NCBI RefSeq assembly: GCF_019578655.1
Contig: NC_063260.1
Location: 10,604,501-10,668,500, forward strand
Source of the DNA: Ricinus communis
Taxonomy: Eukaryota; Streptophyta; Magnoliopsida; Malpighiales; Euphorbiaceae
Length of the DNA stretch: 64,000 nucleotides
Direction of reading: 5' to 3'
Position 1 is the stretch's first letter. The number at the start of each line of letters is the position of its first letter. A program made the position numbers and the translations under genes. The notes under the pieces were generated by a model, which worked only from the letters and a program-made list of their open reading frames with translations, did no database searches and was not told where the DNA came from. This document shows, in pieces, positions 1 through 11,500 of this stretch.

Positions 1-1079
1 TTAAACCTACAGATTTTCATAACAATTACTATTGCTAAATTAATATGATGGTTAATTAACAATAATAACTGAAACTAATAAATATATGAAGGTAAAGAAA
101 TCATTCATTAAATAAATAAATAACAAGGTTCATACAAAAGTAGAAAGACTAAACTAAACACTTATGAAAACTAGCCTAACATATTTAACCCAATGATCAT
201 GGTATTAAATAGAAAGATAAAAAATAAGAAAGTAAAAAGCTTCCTCGAAATCCAGAATTTCTTCAAGTCGGAAGAAGATTGGTCCTCAGTCTCCACTTCT
301 TGAAAGCTCCTTAGATCCTAAAAGAACAATGAAAACTAAAACTAAAGTGTTTATGAAGAACTGTAGAGAATTATGGAGAGAATAATGGTGGCAGGTGTAG
401 ACAGCAGGTAGGAGAAAACTCCACTCCTTCCTTCTTCCTTCCTTGTTCCTTGTAGAGATTTATATAGAGGAGAGTCCTCCTATAAATAAATATCTCTAGA
501 GATGAGTATACTAATATAAGTCTATCTAAGAGATAAGACTTAAAGTATCTTAATCTCCACCAAATACTATTCCATAAATAACTCTTAATATAAATCCTAA
601 TAATTATACAAAATAACTAAAATATCCCTTGGGCCTTATAATTAGCAGTCCATGCATCTTAATCTTGGGCCTTGGCACGAATATGTCCCATTAAGCTTCT
701 TTTAGCTCCATATTTTCCTCTTTTTGTTAATATTCCTGAAAATAGACAATTAAGCTTAAGTGAGGCAAAAGCACATATTTTCACAATTTTATATATATAA
801 ATATATCATTAAAGCTTTAAAATCGAGACTGGCATGGGCGGCGAAGAGCTCACTGCGAGGTTAAACTCCTCCCTTGATCCGCGGATCCTTCTTGAGCCCC
901 AAACCACTAAAATGGAAGGATCTTGTGCGGATTCTGAGGTCAATGGGTTTTTATTTGAAAGAAAAAAGAAAACTATGCCTTCGCCGTATGAAATATTGAA
1001 ACCCTTATTTATTATTAACTTTCACTCTCGTAAGGTAAAGCGCCGCGGTTCTCTCCATCCGATCGATATGGACCGATCA
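1..1079 (-). repeat. 3' LTR (left copy), missing its outer ~427 bp
   Basis: This copy matches 6092–6949 almost base for base from 1 to about 822, then differs. It carries about 246 bp of unrelated, GC-richer sequence at 823–1068 where the other LTR has about 25 bp. Both copies rejoin in the terminal gaccgatca. The high identity elsewhere implies a fairly recent insertion. Confidence 0.88.
823..1068. other. Foreign filler segment inside the left LTR
   Basis: Present only in the left LTR, replacing the short stretch at about 6916–6940 of the right LTR. It is GC-richer than its surroundings, contains a short open frame on the plus strand and several restriction-like palindromes (gagctc, ccgcgg, cgatcg). 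I do not recognise its source. There are no terminal inverted repeats and no target duplication. Confidence 0.6.
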
Positions 1080-1094
1080 AATACCCCCACACTT
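1080..1094 (-). other. Polypurine tract next to the 3' LTR
   Basis: Read on the minus strand it is AAGTGTGGGGGTATT, directly before the LTR start TGATCGGTCC. This is the expected plus-strand priming site. A second copy of the AAGTGTGGGGG motif lies at about 2092–2107. Both follow GAGG-containing coding-like text, as in many plant Athila/Tat elements. Confidence 0.75.
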
Positions 1095-2557
1095 AAACTT
1101 TTACTTGTCCTCAAGTAAATAGCAATTGAGAATTAACTTTTGCAAAAATCATAAAAAACATCCCTACTCACCTTAACGATATTATTCAAAAGAATCTCAC
1201 TAATACAAAGATCATGTCAACCCAAGAACATTTGAGTCATAATAATTTTCTTTAAAAATATAAACTCAATCATTGTTAATCAAAAGACTCAAGCATCCAA
1301 TCATTCACACCTATTTCACAATAAATAGTCTAACTCATCTTCAAATGATACAACTATAATGCATAATCCAAATTATTATAACCCTTTTCAAAAAGGCAAA
1401 ACCTTCATTCAAAAATAAGAGATCAATAAGCATTTATTATTTGCTTTTGAAGCTCTTATACTTTTTTTTTTCTTTATACCCCTTGAATTTTAATTTTTGA
1501 TACTTGGGGTATTTCTTTCTTTCTTAAGATGTTATGCCTTTTTACGCAAATACAAACATGGGTAATGAATGCACCTGGTTACTCAACAAAATATATTTCA
1601 AGATACTTTGCATAGTCATAATCTCAATTGCCTTTTTACGAGAAAATCGACATTGGTCATGAAGATCCCTGGTTACTAAGCAACTAAAATTAGCGGAGTA
1701 GAGTTATTAAACTTAGAGCTTTAAATTTGTACATATCATATCTCACAAACTTAGGCAAGCCAATTTAATAACAAGGAAATCATAATCTAAATCATACACT
1801 CCTAATCATACCCATGTCAAATGTTGCTAAACTATTCATCATGTCCATATACAAAAGATGAACACTTGATCATTTAAGTGCAAATAACTCATGAGTTCAT
1901 ATTTATACATGTTAAAACTAACTCAAGAGTTCAAGAATCTTAACATAATTGCATTCTTTCATCGACTCTTATATAGAACAATAAGAAAAAGCTGAGTGGA
2001 AAAATTTAAAATTTTGCAAAGATTAACCAAAGTTGTTAATTCTCATGGCGTATGATGTATAAAGTTTAATCGAAGAAATATTCTATTTCCCTCCCCCACA
2101 CTTAAATTTGACATTGCCCTCAATGTCATTGCATATAGAAAAATAAAGAACAAAAAGAGAGGAAAAAGATAGAATACTCCCCTGGAATTTTGCAATGCAT
2201 AGTAAGCCATGAACTTGAATTCCAATCTCCACCATCCAAACCTTAGAAGCACACTTGAAAACGCATCATTGATAATTATAAAAGAAATGAAGAAATAAAA
2301 ATAATGAAGAATTAAAAATAATAAACTATACTAGAAAGATTAAATCCTAAGATAATTAAAAGTTAGATCCTAATAAATAAATATAAATTCTAGAATAAAA
2401 TTTAAAATAAAGTCCTAGATCAATGATATAACTATTTTTGTGTGTTGGAGATAGATATATATTTAATTTTAAAAGAGAGTAATTTAACTAAAAATAATTT
2501 ATAACTAATTCCAATTTCTTGGATTTAATTATTTTAATTTTTTCTTAAAAAAGTATT

Positions 2558-2820
2558 TTTTACTCGTCGCTGCTGCGTCGCCTGCCCGTTCATTCTGCTT
2601 GTCTGCCTGCCGCCTGCAAGCCGTGCGCGTCTTTGCCTGCTGCTGCAGCATGTGGCGGCTCGTCTGTCGTGGCTGCCGTTGGCCTCCTCGCGGACCTTCG
2701 CGGCTCGCGGGCGTCCGTGACTGCTGCGGGCCTGTTGTCTCTGCCGCTGGCTACTACGGGCCCGTGTTGTCTCTGGCTCTAGCTGCTACGGGCCCGTGTG
2801 AAAATTCGTTGCCGCAACAT
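2558..2820. repeat. GC-rich minisatellite-like island in the retroelement 3' region
   Basis: This is a sharp GC-rich island in an AT-rich element. Its right half holds two to three imperfect tandem units of about 38 bp sharing ctacgggcccgtg and ttgtctctg. It produces an open frame on the plus strand by composition, with no recognisable protein. A T-run follows at 2831–2843. Confidence 0.6.
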
Positions 2821-3037
2821 TGCTCGCTCAATTTTTTTTTTTTTGAAGGAGCTTTAATTGCTTCAAATGGAGACATATTGTCTTTTTCGGGATCAAATAC
2901 AAGCCTACAAGATAAACATAAAATAAATTAAAAAATTAAAAAAATTAAAATAATAATAATAATAATAACTTAAATGCATAAAAATAAAAATACAATTGCT
3001 AAGTTTATTGTCTATAGGTAGACATTCCTGATTATGC

Positions 3038-3997
3038 TCATGGTGGGCGTTCATCCGCGCACTCCACCTCTTCGTCATAAGCCGTTTCTTTTAAGTATGG
3101 CTTTATACTGTTAATGCGAACATCTAAAGTGTCACGAAAACTCTTGTCAATTAAGAATGGAATATTATCATATAATTGTTCATAAACAAGAGAATTTAAA
3201 TAATTATATGAACACTTATCAATAGTAGATTTATGAGATAAAGTTAGAAAATCAAACACTTTAAATTCCACAATTTCTCCTAAAACTGTCAAGGTAAGTT
3301 TTCCATCATGCATATCAATCACTATTCTAGTAGTTGCCATGAAAGGTCTACCAAGGAGTATGGTTTGCTCTTTATCCCTTGTTGGTGTATTTTCCATGTC
3401 AAGTACTACAAAATCAACTGGAATTATTAACTTACCTACTTGCACTAGCAAGTCTTCCACTATACCTCTAGGGTATTTTATCGATCTGTTTGCAACTTGT
3501 AGAGACATAGTGGTAGGCTTCAACTCTCCCAAGCCAAGTCGTTCATACATCGAATAAGGCATCAAGTTGATGCTTGCTTCCAAATCTGACATAGCTTTTG
3601 TATGTTTTTTATCACCTATTGTAATATAAATGGTGAAGCTACCTTTAATGGGCAATTGATGTTGAAGCATTACACTTGCTACTTGTACTTTTTCGTTGTT
3701 CGTATATCGCCTTTTATTGGTGTTCAACTCTTCAAAGAGTTTTGCATAAGCTGGTTTATTCCTGATAACATCCAACAAAGGTAAGTTAGTATTAACTTTA
3801 GAGAGCATCTCAATACTTTCAAAAAAAAATTCATCATTTTTGTTGTCTTTGGGTTGGTTTAGAAAAGGAATAGGGGGTCTATAAGGCTGAGTTGCCTTAT
3901 GAAATTCAGGTCCAGAAAATGCTTCCTTTTCTTTCTTCTCCAGACTAAGATTAGGCTCTACTTTTTCTTCCTTTTGTATGCTTTCCTCATTGCTTTA
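3038..3997 (-). pseudogene. Retrotransposon aspartic protease (RVP-type), Athila-like element
   Basis: The frame runs from about 3997 down to a stop at 3038; a Met-initiated ORF of 256 residues starts at 3808. It has the plant gypsy protease layout: a linker region (VIRNKPAYAKLFEELN), then a beta-rich domain with SFTIYITIG, the active-site segment SDLEASINLMP and the flap and C-terminal segment ILLGRPFMATTRIVID. In active family members the catalytic segment is D-[LI]-G-A-S. Here Gly is Glu (DLEAS), which probably disables or weakens it. No reverse transcriptase follows. It acts on the Gag polyprotein in virus-like particles if functional. Confidence 0.82.
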
Positions 3998-4273
3998 CAT
4001 TAATCCATCATTTTTAGGTGTACCTGTATAAGAAGAAAAATTCCTTTCAGTTTCCATAGTAATATTATCGACAACCTCACCTCTTCTAATAGTAGTAATG
4101 GAATTGGCTTGTTCAGGTTGACTTGATAGTTCCTCTTTATTGAGCTCTTCAATAATTTGTTCCATTTGAGCTTCTAAACGTTTTAGTGAAGCCCCAATGG
4201 AATTTGTCTTTTTTTCATTCCTCTCCATCTTATCATGAGAAGCCATCATAAATGATTGAAGTGTTTCTTCCAA
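3995..4273 (-). pseudogene. Gag C-terminal coiled-coil/linker segment
   Basis: A 92-residue frame rich in Glu, Lys and Gln, with heptad-like spacing in ASLKRLEAQMEQIIEELNKE, lies between the zinc-knuckle part of gag and the protease. The same arrangement occurs in plant Athila-type Gag proteins. Stop codons separate it from both neighbours, so the original single gag-pro frame is broken. Confidence 0.65.
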
Positions 4274-4357
4274 ACTTGGCTTCCTTTATTCATTAGATCG
4301 AAGAGTTTGTTCTTGATCTTGAAAGAAAGGATTGGAGTCCCTTTGGAATTGAGAATA

Positions 4358-5433
4358 TTAGTCTTGGTAATGAGGTTGATTTTGATTTCTTAATAATTGT
4401 GGTGGGTTTTGGTCATTGTATTTCCAAGAAAAATTTGGATGGTTTCTCCAACCTGTATTATATGTGTTGGAATAAGAGTCATTCATAGGATGCATAGGTT
4501 GATAAGAATCCATCGAATTTGTTTGGTCATACATATTTTCTCTGTAATTATCAAAAGATGAGCAAACATTAGCACTATGACCATAAATACCACATACCTC
4601 ATTATTTGGTAAGTTTTTTGTTGAAGTAAGTATATTAACTTGCTTAGTCAATTCAGCCAATTGCATGGCCATCTCACTATTAGCTACTACTTCATTTACT
4701 TCTATTCTCTTTGTCCTCACACTCTTTTGTTGAGAATTGGCTCCTAATATCTCAAAGATGTTATAAACCTCATCAGGTGTCCTTTCTAACATTGCACCCC
4801 CAGCTGCATTATCAACCATACATTGATATTGGTGTGTCAACCCATCATAAAATGATTGGTTAGTTATTGAGAGTGGGAATCCATGGGGTGGGCATTGCAA
4901 TAAAAGCGATTTGAAGCGATCCCATGCTTCATGAAAAGATTCAGCATTCTCTTGATAAAAATTAGAAATCTCACCTCTTAATTCTTTGGTCTTTTGCTGT
5001 GAGTAAAATCTACTCATAAACTTTTGATAAATTTCATTCCAATTTCTCAAAGAATTAGGTGGCAAGGTCATTAACCAAGCTTTTGTTCTTTCTTTCAATG
5101 AATAAGAGACCTCATTCTTAGTTGATCCTCATTACGTCCAGATAATGGGAAAGTATGAACTATGCCATAAAATTCTCTAATGAATGTTAATGCATCATCA
5201 CTAGGCATACCATAAAATGAAGGAAGCATATTAAAATGAATGCTCTTAAGTTCATAATTCTTAGATGTATCACCTAGAACTATGCATGAAGTAGTGTTAC
5301 CAATTGTAGGCAGTGCATAAACTTTCATAGTTATTCGCCTTTTAGCTCCTACTTCTCTTGGTGGGTTTGCCATGATATCAACTTCTTCTGTTGATTCTTC
5401 TTCTAGTTGTTTCCTGCTAAGCATACAAAACAA
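4358..5433 (-). pseudogene. Retrotransposon Gag protein (Retrotrans_gag domain), frameshifted
   Basis: Two overlapping frames make one Gag. 5433–5095 encodes the N-terminal part (after MANPPREVGAK, a segment with MLPSFYGMPSDDALTFIREF). 5098–4358 continues with the classic Retrotrans_gag core (KAWLMTLPPNSLRNWNEI, FKSLLLQCPPHGFP, FYDGLT) and a degenerate zinc-knuckle CGIYGHSANVC. The frames meet at about 5095–5110, where a stop (RSLIH*) replaces the usual continuous reading, so a small indel broke gag. Gag would form cytoplasmic virus-like particles and package element RNA. No host function is implied. Confidence 0.85.
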
Positions 5434-5444
5434 AAGAAAATTTC

Positions 5445-5640
5445 AGATTAAAAATAAAATTTTAAAAACAAATTTAAAAACAAAACAAAAACACATAAAC
5501 AAAACAAATCACAAAACACAAAACACAAAACAAACAAATAAAATAAAAATACATAAACAAAATAAATCACAAAACACAAAACAAACTAACAAACACAAGA
5601 TAATTTTGATAATCAATCAATATAATAAATTTGAACACAG
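5445..5640. repeat. A-rich tandem duplication in the retroelement leader
   Basis: Purine-rich, C/A-only text with an internal duplication of about 60–65 bp (acataaacaaaacaaatcac and acataaacaaaataaatcac). It lies between gag and the primer-binding site and is part of the 5' leader of the element. Confidence 0.65.
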
Positions 5641-5641
5641 T

Positions 5642-5659
5642 TCCCCGGCAACGGCGCCA
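5642..5659 (-). other. Primer-binding site (tRNA-Asp type)
   Basis: The minus strand reads TGGCGCCGTTGCCGGGGA, complementary to the 3' end of plant tRNA-Asp. It lies 5 bp inside the end of the right LTR. This primer type is common in Athila and related plant Ty3/gypsy elements and fixes the element's orientation. Confidence 0.9.
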
Positions 5660-5664
5660 AAACT

Positions 5665-6949
5665 TGATATATCTTTTTTAGTACTCGCAAGTGCACGAAC
5701 CGTTCCTATAGTAAGGGTAAGTTCACCACGAGGTCGATCTCTCAAGGAACTATGAGGCCACTTATTATAAAGACTAATTATCAACACAAAACAATAAAAT
5801 TAAATCTAAACACTCTAAATCGTATGTTTAAGAGGATAATGGTCATAAAGTAAAGTAACTAAACAATAAATAAATATGCAATGCAAATGCAAATGCTTAT
5901 GATCTAAAACTATATGCTAAAAATAGTATTTAATCTAGCCATTTACTTAGTAATCTCTTTATTTTATTTTAAGCCTAGATCTAATGAATGAGATGGTGAT
6001 GTGCCTTTTTCCTAAATCACTCAAGCTAATGATATAACTTAGGTTTCTTATACCAACATAAATTAAAGTAAAGATGATGTTTCTAATACTTTTAAACCTA
6101 AAGATTTTCATAACAATTACTATTGTTAAATTAATATGATGGTTAACTAACAATAATAACTGAAACTAATAAAGATATGAAGGTAAAGAAATCATTCATT
6201 AAATAAATAAATAACAAGGTTCATACAAAAGTAGAAAGACTAAACTAAACACTTATGAAAACTAGCCTAACATATTTAACCCAATGATCATGGTATTAAA
6301 TAGAAAGATAAAAAATAAGAAAGTAAAAAGCTTTCTCGAGATCCAGAATTTCTTCAAGTCGGAAGAAGATTGGTCCTCAGTCTCCACTTCTTGAAAGCTC
6401 CTTAGATCCTAAAAGAACAATGAAAACTAAAACTAAAGTGTTTATGAAGAACTGTAGAGAATTATGGAGAGAATAATGGTGGCAGGTGTAGACAGCAGGT
6501 AGGAGAAAACTCCACTCCTTCCTTCTTCCTTCCTTGTTCCTTGTAGAGATTTATATAGAGGAGAGTCCTCCTATAAATAAATCTCTCTAGAGATGAGTAT
6601 ACTAATATAAGTCTATCTAAGAGATAAGACTTAAAATATCTTAATCTCCACCAAATACTATTCCATAAATAACTCTTAATATAAATCCTAATAATTATAC
6701 AAAATGACTAAAATATCCCTTGGGCTTTATAATTAGCAGTCCATGCATCTTAATCTTGGGCCTTGGCACGAATATGTCCCATTAAGCTTCTTTTAGCTCT
6801 ATATTTTTCTCTTTTTGCTAATATTCCTGAAAATAGACAATTAAGCTTAAGTGAGGCAAAAACACATATTTTCATCATTTTATATATAGAAATATATCAT
6901 TAAAGCTTTAAAATACCCTTAAATATCTATACATAATTTGGACCGATCA
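5665..6949 (-). repeat. 5' LTR (right copy), complete, 1285 bp
   Basis: It begins tgatatatc and ends gaccgatca on the plus strand, giving TGAT...ATCA ends. A TATA-like element in minus-strand orientation (tttatatagagga region, about 6550–6562) is a candidate start for the element transcript. It is nearly identical to 1–822 over the shared part. Confidence 0.88.
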
Positions 6950-8484
6950 GAAAGTAACTGAAAAGGCATTATGATTAATGTTATTAAGATTGGTGGATTT
7001 AATTTTTTTATTAATTTAATATAATTAATAAAAAAAATAATGGTAGTAGCAGTATACAAATAAAATTTATATAAAAATAAGACCCTGAAAGATTATTAAT
7101 AAAATATAATAAAAAAATAAAGAAAAACAAGAAAATAGTATGAAAGGCTCCTCATGTAAAACCAAAACCAGCTAGAAAGCATTGCATGCAGTAATCGTAG
7201 GAGCAGTTTTGATTATAAAATGCACTTTTTCTGTTGTTGCAAGAGATGAACCATAGAACAGAATTTGGGGTGCAAAATTAAAAGGTTACTGCTAATTAGA
7301 ATTTAAAAAAAGTGTAAATTCGATGTTAATAGAGTAAAAAACCGAATTTCTTTTTTAAGAAAAAGGGCAATAAATAAAGGAGGAAACACAAAGAAACGAG
7401 TCATAAATTATTTAATGAGTTATTTGCAAATTTGCAGTACATAAATTAATAAATCCTGACCCTATATTTAAATTAATTCTTATTTAATATTAATTGAATT
7501 AGGGTATAAGGTCAAACATATTCTATTTAAAAGTAATAGATATCATTTAAAATTAAAATTATAATATTTTTATATCAATTCTTTTATTTTATTATATGTC
7601 TTACTTGTATTAAATAAATAATTTATTATTTAATAAACAAATAATACCGAGCCTAATTATTTTTTTTTAAATAAAAACCAATAATTACAAAATGCATTAA
7701 AAGAATATTAATCAAAATAAATAATGCACAAGTAATGTATAGTAGTACGGCTGCAGTTTATGATGGAGTAACATTTACATTATAAAAAAATTATTAAACT
7801 AAATAATACAAAGAAATGACAGTCAGCATACCTTATATAACCTTGTGACTTCTACTCTTTTGGACTGCTAGCAACTGGCATATATATTAAAAATTAATAA
7901 AATATACTTTAAAACTTACATTATTTCTAAACTTTTTCCAGTTCTATCATACATTTTAAAATTAAATATTTATATAATATTATTTTAACTCTATCAACCA
8001 GTGTGATTTAGTTTTATTCATTTAATTATCAACCCATTTTATTATTATTATTCTTTAATTATCAATCCTCATGATTCTTGTCTCAAAAGAAAGCCTATAA
8101 ATCTTTGGCTAATTTAAAATCTATGATAAAATTAAAGTTTATTGGAAATCTGTAATTCTTTTTTAATTAAGCCAAACTATAATAAATAATTGAATATGAA
8201 TATTTTAGATTCAGAATTTTGGTAAAAAAGAAAAAAGGAGTTCTGAGTTTAGATTTTGCAAATTCAAGAAGAACTAATTAGGCTCTACTAAACTAAAGAT
8301 CCAAAGGTCCACAAATTCCAACATCTCCTTTTTTGAGTTTAGTATTCTTTTAGAAACAGACAAACAAAATAAAGAAAGAATCATATTAAACAATAAAATC
8401 CCATGAGCCCCACTAAGAAATTATCCCAAGATTCCATTCGACATTGTCTCTTTCTTTCCCTTCATATCCATTTTTGTTCCAAAG

Positions 8485-8515
<31 letters not shown>

Positions 8516-11500
8516 GTAAATATCATGTTTAAAATTGTCCCAATTAAACTCCTCCAATTCTTTACAAACCCCCAAATGCTACTAAACTTTACCCACTAAA
8601 AGAAATTATCTCAACACTATATTCCTTCTTCTAAGTCTTGCAAACGCATCTCCAGAACATATAAAATAAGGATGACATTCACATGAATCCAAACCCTAAC
8701 TTGCACGTAATACCAATCTATGTGCAGCCATCGGCACCCTTCTATCACACGAATATTTGAAATGTGAATGATTAATTGGTGCATTTAAATGTATGGTAAT
8801 ATTGGTTTAAATTGTTAAGAGTTTATATTTCTGCAATTTTATAAATATCTTGACTAATCGGAAAAGCATTTTTGTTAAACAGTTTTCTTTTTAATTGCTG
8901 CGCTCATACATCCTTATATTAGTTCGATCCTATAAAAAAATAATTAACTTCAAACAATAATAAACCTATCATATCGTTGTCCGAAAATATTACATTTACT
9001 CACTTACATAATCAAGATGAACATAGAAACTAGATAGTCTGCATGCAGAAGCCACAGTTTCTTAAGGTCCCCTCTTTAGCTTTTGAACTTGCAGTGATTC
9101 AAGTAATTAGACACTAAAAAGGAAAAAGAAAAAATTGTGAACGTATATAAGTAACAGCTAGAAAGCAATCATCACGAGATGATTGGCAAAATTTGTCATA
9201 CTTGCTGTAACAACATTGAGTTTGTCTTAAATTTGGTCTTATTATAGCATTGCAGTATCCAAAAAGGAAAACTATCATATGAACCCTAATACTAACACCA
9301 TGCAACACTCCAAGGAGAAGGTTCCACTGTTATCTCACACTTGCTGTAATAAAATTCAGTCGGATGTACAGACAAAACAGTGCAATAAATTGGATCCCAG
9401 AAGCCACTTTGTTGTGTCGTTCTCATCACGTTTTGCTCGTATGATGGGTCGCATTCTATTTGGTTTGCTGACAAAATTCTTGTGGTTACAGCAATGAGTA
9501 TGTATGTATGTATCAACAGCTTGTTAGAATTTGGAATGGAGAAAAAGGATTAGGGCTGCTGATATTTCATTTTCTTTGTCTAACTTGAACTTGTCAAATG
9601 GTCAATATACAGAATAATATATGTATATATGTATGTATATATATCTAATTTCTCAATAATTTATATAAATATTATAAAGTCTCCTGAAGATTGTCAAGCA
9701 GGGTATTCGGTGTACAGTTAAAAAGAGAGTGCAAGCTTATACCATCATTGCCAAGTGGCTTTTATCTTGTATATTTTCTATTTAGTTATTTTTTTTCAAT
9801 TAATTTTTTTTTAAATATTATTGTTCAGAAAAAAGAAAAGAAAAAGAAATTCTTTAATTTTCTAATTGTCTCTTTTTATTTATTTATTTTTTTTTTCTGT
9901 TTAGTCTTCGAGCTTATCTTCCACTTATCAATTGAAAACTCCTAAACCTGAAACAAATTTTATATGACCTAATTCTTATTGAATTTTATTGTACACGGAT
10001 GAGTTATATAAGTACAAATAAAAAATAATGAAATAAATTAATAAAATTCAATAAAAATTAAAAATATAAATAAAATTATCTGGTAACTGTGAATATAAAA
10101 TTTGAATCCTATCCAAAAATTTGATTATATAATTTATATCCTTTTATGTTTTAAAATTTGATGGTCTTGAATTATTTGCATCTCTTTCTGAAAGGAAATC
10201 TGACGGTAGCCTGCGATAATGTTTTACACACTGAAGAAACAACCATAGACTCACCTAAAGCATGCATAAGCAGAGATGGGAAAGAAAGAAATAAAGAAAG
10301 CTAGCCATATCATGGTCCCCTCCACAACCTCAATAATTCAAAAAAGAACAATTTTGAAAAAAAATACAATAAAATCACATCAATAATAACAACAGCAAGA
10401 AAAATTTAGTTTTCCTGGTCAAAATCGAACGAAGGTCTTATTTTAGGGTAAAGCCATTTTCATAGCCAAAAAACAAAAAATAATGATCAATTTGATAGTA
10501 CAGCATGTTGGTTGGTTGCTGCATCAAGAACAAAATTTACTAGTAAATGAATCTTTACTTGTTGGTTGCTGAACCAACAAAATGCTAAACTTCTGATATG
10601 CACCTTACAATTCAAAAGCTTCAAAATTTTGCCTAAAATGTGGAAGGAAGTTTCCAACTTAGACTCTAAGATTAATTCTAGCAGCAGCAGGCATGTGCTA
10701 ATCCGGAAAAAAAGGGAAATCGAATTGTTTTTTTCATAAAAATTAAAAGAAAACAACAAGAAGAAGAAAAGTTAATATGGAAATAAAAAAGACATACATT
10801 AGAAGAGTTGATGGATGATGCACTATGCATGGCAAAAAACCTGAGCTTTATAAGCATGAGCCCACAAGATCTGCCAATACAGCAGGTGAAGATTTCGGGA
10901 ACAGGTTTGCATTTTGTCCTCAAGTTCTCAGTTTGTAAGTAATCCAGATCATGTGCCTGGGGTGGCATTTGCCATTGAAATATTTCAGATTGTGCATCGA
11001 TCTAAAACCTCCTGGCCTGTTAAAATGCCCAAGATGACATCCGGACGGGTTAGTGTTTTAAGAAAATGAAGAAGAATCACAGTTTTGTTTCCTAACATAA
11101 ATTCTAAAAGACCAGAGCTCCTAAATCCTGTGAACTAGGATAGAGATGAGACTTGATGTTCTATGGATATCATACTTGATTGTTAAATCTTGTATTATTA
11201 TGGAAGTGGGGTAAAAGGAAAGAAACATGAGCAGAAAAGTTTTTAAAAGAAAACAATGGCTGGTGGCAGCCATCAAGATTTCCCATCAAGCATTTGCAGG
11301 ATGGTATAGCTTGTAGCCCACCACTAAAACCATGACCATGAATGATGCTGAGGTCTCAAGAGGTAAAAATCAGTGGCTCCAATCAATCAACAAAAACAAC
11401 ACAAATGAGACCTGTACTCGACATTCTTGATATCCATGGCACAATCAAAACCAGCCAAGAAGTTATCATATCCATACACAATACCATCAAAAGGAACCTC

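Larger units (their letters stand above)
1..6949 (-). mobile_element. Ty3/gypsy Athila-like retrotransposon encoding only gag-protease, truncated by the window start
   Basis: Long direct repeats at 1–1079 and 5665–6949 flank a 4.6-kb internal region. Reading on the minus strand, the order is 5' LTR (right), tRNA-Asp-type primer site, gag, aspartic protease, about 2 kb without ORFs, polypurine tract, 3' LTR (left). LTR ends are TGAT...ATCA. No reverse transcriptase, RNase H or integrase reading frame is visible, so the element should depend on helper enzymes (a TR-GAG-type non-autonomous element). The gag is broken by a frameshift. Base 1 aligns with base 6092 of the right LTR, so about 427 bp of the left LTR lies outside the window and the target duplication cannot be checked; the right flank starts gaaag. 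Class is inferred from primer site, gag and protease. Confidence 0.88.

Noticed and set aside
834..1118. 94-residue plus-strand frame across the LTR/internal border
   Set aside because: It crosses the filler, the LTR end and the PPT, and runs against the element's direction. No family resemblance.
2599..2931. 110-residue Cys/Arg-rich plus-strand frame
   Set aside because: Produced by the GC-rich repeat; Cys richness reflects tgc/ctg repeats, not a protein family.
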